DNA from: Orychophragmus violaceus
Lineage: Eukaryota; Streptophyta; Magnoliopsida; Brassicales; Brassicaceae
Direction: 5' to 3'
Length of the DNA: 64,000 bases
NCBI GenBank assembly: GCA_030180135.1
Contig: CM058239.1
Coordinates: 43,225,270-43,289,269 of the forward strand
Part shown: positions 32,880 to 44,240 of the stretch, one piece after another
Layout of the letters: every line of letters starts with the position of its first letter
How positions within the stretch are numbered: the stretch's first letter is position 1
The notes under the pieces: model-generated
The model's database searches: none
The model's input: only the letters and a program-made list of their open reading frames with translations
Told to the model about the DNA's origin: nothing
Position numbers and translations under genes: made by a program

Positions 32880-33560
32880 TGTTGGGAATGTCCTGAAATC
32901 TATTGTACTTACTCTAAGTGAAAGTCGTATTGTCGAGATGAGACAATCACATGACACTAGGTAGTCATAACGCTTTGCTAGAAGCCACTTATGATCAATG
33001 AGTTGAGAACTCATTGCTAGTGTTTTATGATCCTACATGGTCACACACCTAAGCAAACTGGACGTTAAAGACGAGGTTGATCATTAATGTAATGATCTAG
33101 TGAATGCATATTTGATATGCATTCGATATCAATATTTTGGGGCAGTGTCGATCGACACAAAGAGTTTGTCGGTCGATACAACTCGCGGATTACCAGATTA
33201 ATTCGGTTTAATCGTTGGTTAATTCTGTTGTGGTTTAAGTCGACATATATAAGATATATGGTCGACCTAAACTCGCACTTAACCTAATTCACAGCCACCA
33301 GAACTAGAATAGAAACCTCTCAAGAGATTTGATCTCCATAGGCACTAGCATCCCTCCTGTCCAGTTTGTGTGCGTGTGGATACCAGTAGAGGCACATCAT
33401 TTGAGGTGCTTCGTGATCTCGACTACTTGCAAAACTTCCGCTGCAAATCACCAGGTAATCTCGAGATCTGATAGATTCAATTATATGAACCTTAGATCCT
33501 AGGCTTGGAATTTATACCTAGGGTTGCTAATCCTGATTAGAACTGCTAGAAATTCCTTCA
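32880..33560 (+). repeat. 3' LTR of Copia F
   Basis: 681 bp, TGTTGGGAATGTCC ... AAATTCCTTCA; both ends match the C1 and C2 LTR ends. Inside is a TCGATCGA-type palindromic word pair (GTGTCGATCGACAC at 33147-33160, then GTCGGTCGATAC). A TATATAAG at 33246-33253 is a possible TATA element. No second LTR is present. Confidence 0.85.
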
Positions 33561-34897
33561 GAAACGCCGTGTACGTCGCGAACGTCCCTTATGGACCAAT
33601 CCAAACTGCATCCACTAGTCAAGGACATGAGCCTAACGATGACGAAGATTGGAGAACTCCGATCATTCGATACATTACAAATGGCGAAGTCCCCGACGAC
33701 AAATGGGAGGCGCGGAAACTCAAGACTCAAAGTGCAAGGTACTGCGTCACGCAAGGAGAGCTCTTTAAAAGAAGTCTCTCCAGACCTTACCTCAAATGCC
33801 TCGATAAAAAGAAAGCCCTAGCCGTGATCACGCATGCCCAAGAAGGATTCTGTGAAAGCCATTCCGGAGGACGAGCCCTGGCCGTACGAATGAAAAGGCA
33901 AGGCTATTTCTTGCCAACAATGGCCACCGAATGCGAATCTTTTTCCAGCAAATACGACAAATGCCAAAAGCATGCCCCGATTATCCACCAAGCATCAGAG
34001 ATACTCTCCTTTATCTCATCGCCATACCCATTCATGCGATGGGGAATGGACATCGTGGGACCTTTAGTCGCATCTGGCAAAAAGAAAGCTACACACTTAT
34101 TAGTGATGACAGATTACTTCACTAAGTGGATTGAAGCGGAATCATACCAAAAGGTCAAAGACGTTCACGTTAAGGAGTTCGTCTGGCGAAACATCGTGTG
34201 CCGACATAGTCTACCCCACGAGATCATCACCGATAACGGACCGCAATTCATATCAAACATGTTCAAGGAGTTCTGTAGAACCTGGAACGTAAAGCTGACC
34301 TACTCTACGCCCCGTTATCCTCAAGGAAACGGACTATCAGAGGCAGCTAATAAAGCGATCATGAACAGCCTTAAGAAAAGACTCAATGAGTGCAAAACGA
34401 GCTGAAGCGATGAGCTTCCAGCCGTACTCTGGGCTTACCGGACTACCCCCCACAAATCCACCGACGAGACCCCCTTTTCGCTAGCATACGGAATCGAGGC
34501 GGTAGTACAAGCCGAAATCCTCGTGTCAAGCATCCGCAAAGAAGAATGCCCACGTCAAGAGGAACTTAACAACAAGATGATAACGGACGAGCTTGATCTC
34601 GTCGACGAAAGGAGAAATCTCGCACTAGCTCGAATCCAGAACTACCAACAAGCCGCAGCTCGCTACTACGATTCCAGAATTAAAACTCGAAGGTTTCAAG
34701 TAGGGGAGCTCGTCTTACGGAGAGTGTTCGACCATAAAAAGGAAGAACACGCTGGAAAGTGAGGAGTAAAGTGGGAAGGTCCTTACCAGGTCACTGATGT
34801 TGTAAAATATGGGGTCTACCGACTCAAGTCGGTGGAAACCCAGAAACCTGAACTACGACCCTGGAACATCATCAACCTCAAAAAGTACTTTCACTAA
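33561..34897 (+). pseudogene. Tat G pol: RNase H tail and integrase
   Basis: Starts inside the RNase H-integrase linker (DDEDWRTPIIRYITNGEVPD). Integrase finger: H-x-H region (ITHAQEGFCESHSGGRAL) with a C-x2-C end (YDKCQKHAP; only the second Cys is clear, the first appears replaced by Ser). Core: D in WGMDIVGPL, D in IITDNGPQF, E in GNGLSEAANKAI. The frame stops at TGA 34403 (position usually Trp) and again near 34760 just before KWEGPYQVTDV, so it is dead. It ends near 34897 with NLKKYFH. The apparent first 13 codons of the long ORF (33524-33560) are Copia F LTR. Confidence 0.85.
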
Positions 34898-36059
34898 AGT
34901 ACGTAACCTAATCGAACTACGAAATGGCTTGATCACCTTAAAAGGGTATGTAGGCAGCTCAACCTCGAGCGCAGCCCCCCCCCCCCAACACAAAGCTCTT
35001 ATCGAGCTCGACAACTTCAAACGAAGTCATACTAGCTTATCCTTGTGAAATCAAGTTAAGTCCCACGGTCAATGTCTCTTTCTGTCGAAAAACTCAGAGT
35101 CGTTGCGAGATACTTCGCCACTGCATTTTGCAAAGTGATATGAAATTATCTCTTCAAAAATTAAAATGATATGAAATTATCTCTTCAGAAGCAAACAATA
35201 TTAAGTTATCCTTTCCGAGCGACCTGAAATGGCCTCCCCTAAAATCAAGCGATATGAAATTATCTCTTCAAACCTAAGTGATATGAAATTATCCCTTCAA
35301 ACCTAAGCTACCTGAAACGGTCTCTCCAAATCGAGCGAACTGAAATGATCGCCCCAAAATAAAGCGACCTGAAACGGTCTCTCTACATCGAACTAACTGA
35401 AATGATCGTCCCAAAATAGGCGACCCGAAACGGTTCCTCCAAACTGAATGAACTGAAATGATCGTCATAAAGTAAACAATCTGAAATGATCTCTCAAAAA
35501 CCTAAAATTCTTCCAACGTTATACAGATTAGAAGAATTGGGGGCTACCCCCTCCCCTTTAAGCAAAAACAACGAGGTCAAGTCTACATCGAGACTGATAA
35601 AACATGACAACCGTTCGCACAAAACGACCTCCGCACACAAACAGAATAAATCTATGTAAGTTTTACTTCGATTCATCATGTACTTAGAAATCTTCACCTT
35701 AAGCGAATTGAACCTCGAACATATTTGAGGAAGAACTCGAACTCGAATTTGTTCGAGCTAAAGTTCCTTGAAAATTTCCTAAGGCAATTCGATCCAAGGT
35801 ATTTATTCGATCTCCCTGAAGAGGTTTGAATTGCCACGACGGCAAAACCTTATGCTAAGGCATTAAAACAGTAAAATCTATGCTAAGGCATGAAAGATTT
35901 AAAAGCAATTCATGAATAAAACAAGGACGTAACGTCCTCAGGTCCGAACAAAAGCCCGCTAAGGGCAACACCAAAGACAAAAACGAAAAGCCCCCTTGGG
36001 TAACGAAAAGTCCGAAAAAGGAAATAAAAGCCCCTCAAGGCAGCCACGATTAAAATTTA
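34898..36059. repeat. Tat G post-pol region with degenerate 30-bp tandem repeats
   Basis: From about 35135 to 35505 roughly a dozen units of about 30 bases recur with the core TGAAATGATC or TGAAACGGTCTCTCC, alternating between 'GATATGAAATTATCTCTTCA', 'CGACCTGAAACGGTCTC' and 'GAACTGAAATGATCG' types. A C13 homopolymer lies near 34975-34987. The rest (35510-36059) has no ORF of note; it is rich in AAAGCCC words. Confidence 0.75.
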
Positions 36060-37372
36060 TTAGAACTGCTTGGAAGGAGAGGAAGCCTCGTCCCGAACCT
36101 CTGTCTGGTCGCCGGTCGCCCCTTCCTCCTCGAGTCGACCCTCAACCTCATCGCTAGCTCGTGAGCTAACTCCGGTTGGAAGATTCGACACATACTGATC
36201 AAGACGAGTAGCCACTTGGTTCAAAGGGCACGCCAAGATCACCGAATCGTCCGACATCACCGGCAAGTTAAGCTTTCTAATGCTGAAGTCCGACACTGCC
36301 GCAGCGTTCATCTCCTCCATAGCTAGTCGTTTCTTCTCAGCCAAGTCCATCACCTCCTTGGTCAGATCTAGTTCACAAGAGGCAAACTCGGCAATAAGCG
36401 CGATATTGGCCAAGGCCTCTTGAACCCTTATCTCAGGCACTCACGCAACCTTCCTCTGGCTTTCCTTCGCCACAATTCCCTCGAGAATCTTGAGCGGAGC
36501 CTGAACAATTCGGTTTGAAGCGGGCTGATGAGGGAGGCACGACTCGTCTTGCGAAAGTCGCGATTGGTATGAAGAAGGTCGTCCGGTCGCGGGACCCAAG
36601 GCAGCCCGGATTCGCTGGTCTGTAAAATTAGACCAGCGGATATCTCCTCTCCGGAGACGAGCTATCAAACTTGATGTGATCGGGTTCAGAGACAGTGACT
36701 CGGGAGCCTCTATGGAGAAAAACCGAAAGTAACTTAACAAACAGCTCGGTGTCGACAAAGAACATCGAAGCAATCAGGGAAACTAATAAACTCTAAAGGC
36801 TAACCGACACTAGCCGCCCATATTTTCGGGATAACCGAATAATCGAAGCCCTCGACCGAGTGATGGTTGATCCTGAAGAAAAAATATTTACTCGTCCACA
36901 CATCCCTCGTCGGGATCTCGTCAAGGATCATCCCATGATGAGGAGAAACGTAGTAAGTCTCGGGAAAATGAGTGTTATGTTTTACCGAACAAACCCTCAT
37001 CAACGCCTCGACCCTGAAATCAACGCCCTCCTCGACGGCTCTGACCCCGAGTCCGATGACATACCGGACGAAATTCGGGGTCATCTGATCAAAGGCCAGC
37101 TGAAGCTGAGCCAAAACCCATGAGATAATGCGAGGGATTGGAAAAAACAATCCGCATTTATCAAAATAGGTGTAAGAGGCACAGCAATAGCCCTCAATAA
37201 CGGTCTCCGGCGACATCGCCAGAGACGAGATTAGTATCTCCACCTCCGGCGGGATCCGGCACTTCGTCCGCAACCGCTGTATATGGTCCACGGTCAAGCT
37301 GGACGGCGGGTGGGGACCGAACGGTCCTGCCGCCGCGTTTGTACTCGCCCTGACTGCATTTTTCCGAGCCAT
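36060..37372 (-). pseudogene. Antisense ORF of Tat element G, one intron
   Basis: A gene on the strand opposite to G's pol, lying between pol and 3' LTR. Exon 1 (37372-36805) starts with ATG and encodes a plant gypsy-type putative transposon protein domain (IPPEVEILISSLAMSPETVI, then GLFFPIPRIISWVLAQLQLA and TPNFVRYVIGLGVRAVE). A canonical GT...AG intron of 95 bases follows (36804-36710), and the frame is restored exactly in exon 2 (EAPESLSLNPITSSLIARLR). Exon 2 is interrupted by one in-frame TGA at about 36441-36443 and then runs on, helix-rich and acidic (EEMNAAAVSDFSIRKL), to 36060. Function is unknown; such antisense ORFs are known in Tat elements. No other coding support. Confidence 0.75.
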
Positions 37373-38026
37373 AATGGTCGATGTATCAAAAATTTCTTTC
37401 TTTTAAAGGAAAGGGGGAAGATAAAATCTCTAGAGAGAAGAGTTTCGAAGTAACAGTGAGAGCAAAAAGCAAAAATCCTAAAATAAGGAAGAAGAAATTA
37501 CCTTGTCGATTTGTAGTGCGAGGAGTAATGGGAATCGTGCTAGGTAACTTCCCCTTTTAAACTGACTCGTGCTACTCTACCCTCGAGATACGTGGGATCT
37601 TTCGTATCCCATAATCTCAACCGCTTAATTCGAAATTTGTAAATGATTACAAACAAGAAAGTCGAGACAGTTAGGATCCTCTGATTCTTTATAATCTCGA
37701 CCGTCGACATAAGATCTAAGGGCAGAAGTAAGTGGTTGATGATTAAACCACGTCCGCACGAATCGAGGCTGATAAAATTTATCAAATCCGAGAGATCTCA
37801 ACCGTCGACGATCAACCAGATAAACGGTAGAATGAATCATACTAGTTGAGGCAACGGATGCACCACAAATAGGTTAAATCGACCCACACCGCTGGATCGA
37901 AACAAGATCTACGGACGGGGCGAAAATAATCATTAGGTCTGTCACGTCCGAGGTGTACGCTTCTTCTCGAGAACGCCAACCGCCCATCAATCCCGACTTG
38001 TCAAAATTAATGGGCTGAGGGGCTAT
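37373..38026 (+). other. Tat G region between antisense ORF and LTR, with PPT
   Basis: Includes the 5' flank of the antisense gene, where its promoter would lie (37373-37560). Short ORFs on the minus strand have no recognised domain. TGGGCTGAGGGGCTAT (38011-38026) is the polypurine tract next to the LTR. Confidence 0.55.
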
Positions 38027-38533
38027 TGTTGGTACTGGATTTCCCTCTAAGAAATCCGGCTTGTTAACAAATAAAACAAAGGCCCATAATCATGAGCCCG
38101 TCCCATAATCAAGACAGAGAGATCGACCATTATCCTTTGTTGGGCCGTACAATCGATATCCTGACAAGGCCCAAGCAACGCCGAAGCGAGAGGTGATCGA
38201 GCTTGAGCTCGATAGGAGACGATGTGGAGATAGAGCAACCCGGTCTTCGTCAGTTCAACAGATTCACACAAATCTCAGAGATCGTTATCTTGACGAGGCC
38301 GAAATATCGGAACAAGAAGATCAAAGTCGAGGGTATTTAAAGAAGAAGTGGTGATTCATCCAAGACATTCCAACCCTAATTAAGAACACTTCGACTAGAT
38401 AGCTCGATCATCATACTTTGTACTCTCTTTTCAACTATGTTTGTTCTATCTCGACGATCAATCTCAATAAAGTCTTTGATTCATAGGAAATCTATACCAA
38501 TTTTATATCCAAAATTCCAAATCCACGATTACA
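38027..38533 (+). repeat. 3' LTR of Tat element G
   Basis: About 507 bp, starting TGTTGGTACTGG after a purine tract and ending near ACGATTACA; the right end is set by resumption of Athila D gag on the minus strand and may be off by a few bases. TATTTAAAG at 38333-38341 is a fitting TATA element and CAATAAAG (38465-38472) a fitting poly(A) signal. Confidence 0.72.
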
Positions 38534-38952
38534 AATTCTTGATGTGAATCTAAGATCTCACAAAATCCAGGAGGTACAATTGCTAACCGGTTAGCATAGA
38601 ACTCATCCGGTCGGTTGTAGTCAGCAAGATTCCTCTCAGCAACAACCATCTGCCTCTGACCTTGAGGCGGTTCAGGATCAGGGATTACACGTGCCTCAAC
38701 ATCAATCCTTTGCCCATCATCATTATATTGGTTGTTCTGGTCATCTCTCAGAACTCCCTCACCATCAGGTCTCAAAATCAAACGCACCTGATTAACGTTA
38801 GCCATCTTAGCTTTCTTCTGAGCTTTTCGGTTCTCTCTCTCTAGCTTAGAAAACTCCTCAAGTTCAAGATTCACGAGCTCCTTATCCGTATTACTCCTTA
38901 GGTCGCGATCAGTCATAAACTGTCGGTAGTCGTCAAGCGTCAATCGATGCAC
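38534..38952 (-). pseudogene. Athila D gag, N-terminal piece
   Basis: Minus-strand frame of about 140 codons from ATG at 38952 (MHRLTLDDYRQFMTDRDL): charged N-terminus with KLERENRKAQKKAKMANVNQ, then acidic and QGQRQMVVAERNLADYNRPD. It sits 240 bases downstream of the Athila PBS, as expected for gag. It is cut by Tat G at about 38533. The final residues of the ORF (38503-38533) are Tat LTR. Confidence 0.7.
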
Positions 38953-39080
38953 AGGACCGCAACGATCGTTTCAGTTCGGGTTTCGCCTTGTGTCGATCGA
39001 TGCAAGAAGAGCGTCGATCGATGCAATGCAAATACGATGTCAATCGACACACATGACCGTGTTGATCGATGCAATGCGAT
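38946..39080. repeat. TCGATCGATGCA cassette in the leader of Athila D
   Basis: Four spaced copies of (G)TCGATCGATGCA or close variants (GTCGATCGATGCA twice, GTCAATCGACAC, GTTGATCGATGCA) between PBS and gag, overlapping the gag start. The LTR of the same element has two copies at 40171-40210. Confidence 0.75.
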
Positions 39081-39190
39081 TCTGGGCGTACCTGAAACGC
39101 AAGAAGCAGAAAAAATCAGTAACCAAAAACAAAAAAAACAAAAAACCTAGTCTAAACCCTAAGTTCAAATCTATCGAAGACTCAAAAGAG

Positions 39191-39208
39191 TCCCCGACAA
39201 TGGCGCCA
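39191..39208 (-). other. Primer-binding site of Athila D
   Basis: Minus strand TGGCGCCATTGTCGGGGA, six bases from the 5' LTR. It matches the Asp-tRNA-type PBS used by Athila-like elements with two changes that I can see. Confidence 0.85.
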
Positions 39209-39214
39209 AAAACT

Positions 39215-40405
39215 TGATACGATCAGAGTTTTAATCCCTAGATCTACACTGCAAGTGCACAGACGTGAACTAGTAGTATATAGGGTATCGAAATCCACAG
39301 AGACTCTAGACCTTACGATAGATTGTAGAACGTCAAATTAAGCTAGGTGAAACAGATCTGAAAGCAGTAAATCAAGCATAAAAGTAAATCAAGCGGTTTT
39401 GTAAGCAATCAAACGAAGCGTCAGGTCAAGGGAGTTCTCAGGAAATCAGGAACACAGGCTAATCAATCAATCGGGATCTAATTAAGAACTGTTCTAGAAC
39501 TAGAATCACAGAATTATAACAGACCAACTTGCGTAGCGAATATTATCTATGTCTAACAACCTAGGAAGCCAACTTTCGTTGCGAGTTCTAGAGATCCTAA
39601 ACATGTATTAATCTCAAGTTTTTTCGTTCACTATTCTCCTAAACCAAATTTCTTTGCAGATAGTCAATTTTCTCATCTAGTTTCTTTCTAGTTAATTAAT
39701 CAACTTTCGTTGCAGAAATCAACCTAACATCATAAATCTGGGTAGCTACTTCAGATTAAGCATTAAAAACAACCCTAGATGAAGAACTAACAGATATGAA
39801 TCCCTACAGATTGATCAACCTATAATTCCATGAAATCCCCTGTGAGAATCCCTAAACCTAACATGTAAACTACTCAGACATGATCATCGAAACAGAAAAC
39901 TTGTTGAATAGAAAACCAAATAGCATATAATAGATAAAGAAACCGGGGTTCGAAATCTCTTCTCTTTCGAGTACAAGATCAGCCCCTAACTCTCTCTAAA
40001 GTAAAATAAAGCGTAAGTCAAGCGTATGAAAGCGTAGCCTAAACAATGGCTTAAAAACCCTAATATAATGATCTAATCATGGCTGGGGCTTCTTTGTAAT
40101 TATGAGAAACTTCTGGGAAAAAGTGCAATTTCCAAATTCTTCATTAACCGCCGAGAATTGTCTGTGTCGACCTTGTGTCGATCGATGCACATATTGTGTC
40201 GATCGATACAGGTCTGTGAAGTCGATATTGAACTCTATCTCTCGGGTTAAATCTCCAAAATGCTCCAGAATGCGCCATAATGTCCAAATCCGCTCCAAAC
40301 GTGTCTAGACCTGAAAACATACATAAAAGGACGCCAAAGGACTCTAAAAGACTCGACAAGAAGAAATATACAATGGTTAAAAGTCCTAAAAACCATGGTA
40401 TATCA
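39215..40405 (-). repeat. 5' LTR of Athila D
   Basis: 1191 bp; on the minus strand TGATATACCATGG ... GATCGTATCA. Paired with the truncated copy at 27008-27872. Differences between the copies are a few percent or less, so D is older than C2 but not ancient. Contains the palindromic TCGATCGATGCA words at 40171-40210. GTGTC directly after is the TSD copy. Confidence 0.9.
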
Positions 40406-40410
40406 GTGTC

Positions 40411-43255
40411 TTCCGCCCATGTATTAGCTATAAGGGTCTTTACTTCTTTATATTCTCCGAATCTTCAATCATACCTAAACAACCCTCTTATTCTTTGTTT
40501 TGATGGGTCTAGAAAAACCGCTATGGGTTTATGGTCAGAACGCTTATAACATAGGTATTCACATCTCGATGTCGGGTAAATTTCTGCCCAATGGAGTTAG
40601 TAAGAGATTTTTTTTCGAGTCTGCTCTAAATGATTTGTTCATTCCTCATTCCTCTCCATGACATTATCTCTCATGAATGTGGTAGATCATATAAATTGCA
40701 TTTGGATAGGGAGCTTCGGAAGTCACCGAAGGATCCTTCTGCACGGGCTGGTCTTCCTAGCTTTTCTGTATTATCAAGTATATCGTTAAAGTCACCAATA
40801 ATATTCCAGGGAGCATATATGGATATAGCCAAATCATTTAAATAATTCCACAAATTCTGCGATCAGGATCGCCACACACAAAGGTTGCATAAAAACACTT
40901 TCCTTCGTAGGTTATTTCAGTATAAAAGTTAATCTAGAAGTAATATATTCAAGTATTAACTTCTTATTTCCATAAAAGTGTTAGTCCTCCTCCAGCATGA
41001 CCATGGGGTGAGACAAGGGCTTGATAGGTAAATCCTAGGATCGCCACTTTTTTCAGTACCGTCTCATCGAGATTTTTGTTGTTTCTGAGAGGTATATAAT
41101 ATCAGGTCAATCAGTCGATTCATCTCTCATAGTCGACGAACTAACAAGGGATTCCCCAACCCTTGGCAGTTTTAGCACACCATTTTTAAGGAAGAAGTAG
41201 ATTGTGAAAATCCATTCTCTTCTTTGAGCTTGGTTGGTTTAATCTTGGTGGTAGCAATGAGTCTGATCCCTTTGCATAAGAGGACTGGAGTTTACTTGGT
41301 CATGTATCAGACGGATTAGAGATTGTTGCAGGCGTGTTTTTTCCTTTCGTTGAGTTCCTTTTCTAGCTTTCTTCTGAGGGGATGGGAGTACTCTAACTAC
41401 TTTCCTCTTTTTGATGCTTGATCCCTTTAGTGCATCTGATAGAGTTCCTGCGTTTTTCTATCCAGGGGGTCTGCCAGGCTTCCGCTTTGTGGTCTGTCTG
41501 ATTTGGGTTGTTTGCAATGCCAGCTCGTCTATCTGATCATTAGCCGGACCAAGTCTCATGGCCACATGGACTCTTTCACTGTGTAGTATCTGGTTTGAAG
41601 CTTCCAAAGCAGGTAGATGATTAGCTGAGATAGCGGCTGTGATAATTTGAAGTGTTGTTTTCTCAAATTGACCTTGTTCCTCTGCTAGTTTGACATGTTC
41701 TTTCATTGCAGCATTTTTTGAGGGGTATGCTCATTTGGTATATTGGATCATGATGTCTCGGAGATCTTCCAAAGCTGTATCCATTGCTTGTTGAGGTACA
41801 TTTATATCCTCATTCTCCGCTGTCTTTTCCTTATCAAGAGGTCTTCTTGCTCTGGCGCCGAAGATGATTCCAAGTGCAGAGCTTCTCTGTAAGGGATAAC
41901 TGGGTCTCTTGGATAAGTTTTCTCCATCCATTTATGACGTGTTGTCCCAGGGGGAGACTTTCTTTGCCTTTCGAGAGAGTTGTTGCGCCTTTGGGTGGAT
42001 AGGTGGTCCCTGATATCCGAGCGATAGTAAGATTGAAATTTATGATGGTCCCTTCTCAGGTGCTCTATGTCTCTTGCGGCTCTCTGCCACGCCTATATCT
42101 ATCAGCATCAAACTTTCCTCTACTGTCAGTATAATGCTTGTTTGAGTAGGTTTGGAGTGAGCGAGTCATAGTTTGGTTAGAGTTTATGTGAATTGCTTAT
42201 GGTTGATGCAGTCTTTCTTTTGAGCGGATTGAGAAGTTTGTGACTTCAGCTTGATGGAATCTTCTGTCACTAGTATTTGTTGTTTTCTCCAAGGAGCAGG
42301 CCTTACTATCGTGGTCCAGCATAAAACACACTGTACAGTATTTCTCAAGTTCATAACTCAGTGTAGCTTCTACCGAATCTCCAGAGGCAAACTGTACAAT
42401 AGAAGTCATGATTAAAGGTTGGAGACCGTTGTTATGGAATTTCCTCCCAACAGCTTTGGTGGATATGTGACAACATTCAAAGAAACCAATATTATATGTT
42501 ATACTTTTCAATGCTTCCTCTGACTAAAGGTGGAGTGGGATTCCTTGAACCTGAATCCAAAATGGTATAATGGAAGGGAAGGACTTTTGAACTGATGGCT
42601 CCCATCTATGAATTATAACCATCCGGAGAGCGAAGTGGAACGGCTTATTTTTGAGAGTTTTTGCAGATCTTATTCAGGGAAGAATTGAAACTGAAACAAA
42701 CCTTAACCAAGGTCGGAGCCGACCGGAAGAGAGGCTGTTTTCTAGTGGTCAGTGAAGAAAGAGATAAGTGACCACATCTTTTGTATTTTTGGTTGGTCAC
42801 TTTGCCAATCAGGGTAAGTTCATGTTTCTTAAATAGCTCAAAGTTTTCAAAAGCAGGGACTTTGACTCTTACTGCTCTCGAATGCTCATTGGGGCAGCTG
42901 GGGCTTTGCCTTTTTCGGCATAAGATAATCTTCGGCTCATGGCTTTTCTTCTTTCACAATACAACTGATATGGAGCAGAGAGAGGGAGACTCTTCCTAAA
43001 CAGAGGAGGTTTCCGGTGAACCGGGAAGTGTCTCGAAAGAGAAATGTGTCTGAGAAGTTGGTGAGGCCGACATGAGTTTTCTTCAACAGGAACGAGTGTT
43101 GAGGATGTGATTTCTAAGAACTCGCCGGGAAAAAAGCTTTGCGGTTGAAGTTTCCGGCGAAGAGACACTTATGATTCAACAAGGTATGATAAAGACCGGC
43201 TAGGTGTTGTCATCTCGGTTCCTCCTCCGTTCCTTCTTCTTCCGCCATCTTCTTT
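40411..43255 (-). pseudogene. LINE-1, 5' part: ORF1 and endonuclease
   Basis: Minus strand, 5' to 3'. An ORF1 start-like MSRRLSYAEKGKAPA is at about 42950-42905. A DUF4283-like RNA-binding region follows, in broken frames, with a zinc knuckle CTVCFMLDHDSKAC in 42197-42511. A basic, RPLDKEKTAENED-type linker is at 41458-41931. The apurinic-type endonuclease piece (APWNIIGDFNDILDNTEKLG, the GDFN motif) is at 40671-40853. The frame is broken in many places. The body continues at 27007 past Athila D. Its 5' end meets the 3' part of LINE-2 at about 43255. LINEs move by target-primed reverse transcription; this copy cannot. Confidence 0.82.
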
Positions 43256-43567
43256 AGCATCTCATGATAACCTGTTTTCGCATTGTAGTTCCCATGATCC
43301 TCATCCAAGAATCTGCAGCTCCTTTGTGGCTTGGTTGTATGCATAGAATGTCTTCTTCATACTCTGGCAGAAGCTCTTTGATTCTTTCCATATTCCACTC
43401 ATTAGTTCCTTGTTTTATCAGTTCAGCCACTATCCAATCTTTAGTTGTTAAGGTCGTCGGTCCCATAATGTTTCTAAGCTCAGACAAATCTATCCATGGT
43501 TCATTCCATATGTTTGTCCCTTCTCCATCTCCTATTACCTTTCCCAATCTTCTGAAGATGAGGTCTC
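43256..43567 (-). pseudogene. LINE-2, 3' part (RT tail)
   Basis: Minus-strand open piece: IFRRLGKVIGDGEGTNIWNE and the following NIMGPTTLTTKDWIVAELI, the RT tail before the zinc-binding region of plant LINEs. It ends at MRC and a stop where LINE-1 begins. GRDL-encoding bases lie across the C2 insertion, so this joins with 50741-52430. Confidence 0.82.
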
Positions 43568-44240
43568 TGAAGGATTGTTTAGTTGATCCTGATTCAATTC
43601 TTGGATTCATATCAACCTAAACATGCGGATCTAGGTTCTTCTCAGAATAGAAACAAATGATGATCTCACCTTATACCTGTTTGCAGCGGAAAGAGGTGGT
43701 ATGTCTGAGATCAGAGAAACACCGAGGGATGAATCCTCCAAAGGTTCACACACGCGATCACAGAAAACGGCTGCTAGACCACTAGAGGAACTCGGCGCAG
43801 AGAGAGAGAGTTTTCGGCTGGAGTGTTAGGGTTAATCCTTTCTGAACCCGAGTTTTATCTAATAAAACTTGTCCGGTTCCGTTTGGGCCATTTGGCCCAA
43901 ACACCAATTAACTCGACTGCATTCGCGCACTGTGTCGACCGACACACCTTGTGTATCGATCGACACAGAGTAGCTAAACCGTTTTATTCTCTCTAAGTAC
44001 AGTAAATGCCTAGCACTTTTACCGTACTTCTGCTAAACCGTTCCTACACATTTTCCTGTTAGCTTAGGCGTGTGACCCATATGGGATCATATAATAAAGG
44101 CAATAAGTCCAAGACTTATAGATCATGAGCGGACTCTAGCAAGCCATCATGACCCCCAGTATTATATGACTTATGTCTGATCATTGACATACTCTTACTT
44201 TCTAGAGACAGTACCGAGATTACTGGACACAATTCCAACA
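43568..44240 (-). repeat. 3' LTR of C2
   Basis: 673 bp; minus strand TGTTGGAATTGTGTCC ... CAATCCTTCA. Contains GTGTCGACCGACAC and GTATCGATCGACAC at 43932-43966, palindromic words also found in the C2 leader. The purine tract AAGTGGGAGAT (minus) is at 44241-44251. Confidence 0.95.

Larger units (their letters stand above)
27873..33560 (+). mobile_element. Copia element F, 5' truncated
   Basis: Related to C1 and C2 but with a nearly intact gag-pol. From left: the last 260 bases of leader (homologous to C2 leader on the other strand around the CACAACCAAGAGTTATAT word), a gag-pol frame with only two nonsense codons, 820 bases of 3' sequence, a purine tract and a 3' LTR. The 5' LTR, PBS and most of the leader are absent. 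On the right it abuts the integrase region of Tat element G; GAAAC at 33561-33565 would be the TSD copy. Confidence 0.88.
33561..38533 (+). mobile_element. Tat-type Ty3/gypsy element G, 3' half
   Basis: Plus-strand element whose left part was lost with the 27872/27873 deletion. Remaining: integrase, a degenerate 30-base repeat block, an antisense ORF with an intron, and a 3' LTR. It lies in the gag of Athila D. The integrase type and the antisense ORF placed between pol and 3' LTR are known traits of the Tat lineage. Confidence 0.82.
27003..40410 (-). mobile_element. Athila element D with nested Tat and Copia insertions
   Basis: Outer limits of an Athila-type element on the minus strand: 5' LTR 39215-40405, 3' LTR 27008-27872 (truncated), PBS and start of gag at the 5' side. 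The flanks GTATC (27003-27007) and GTGTC (40406-40410) match at 4 of 5 bases and are read as the TSD. The LINE-1 sequence on both sides is collinear. Everything between 27873 and 38533 is later Copia F and Tat G, and most of D's internal region is gone. Confidence 0.82.
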
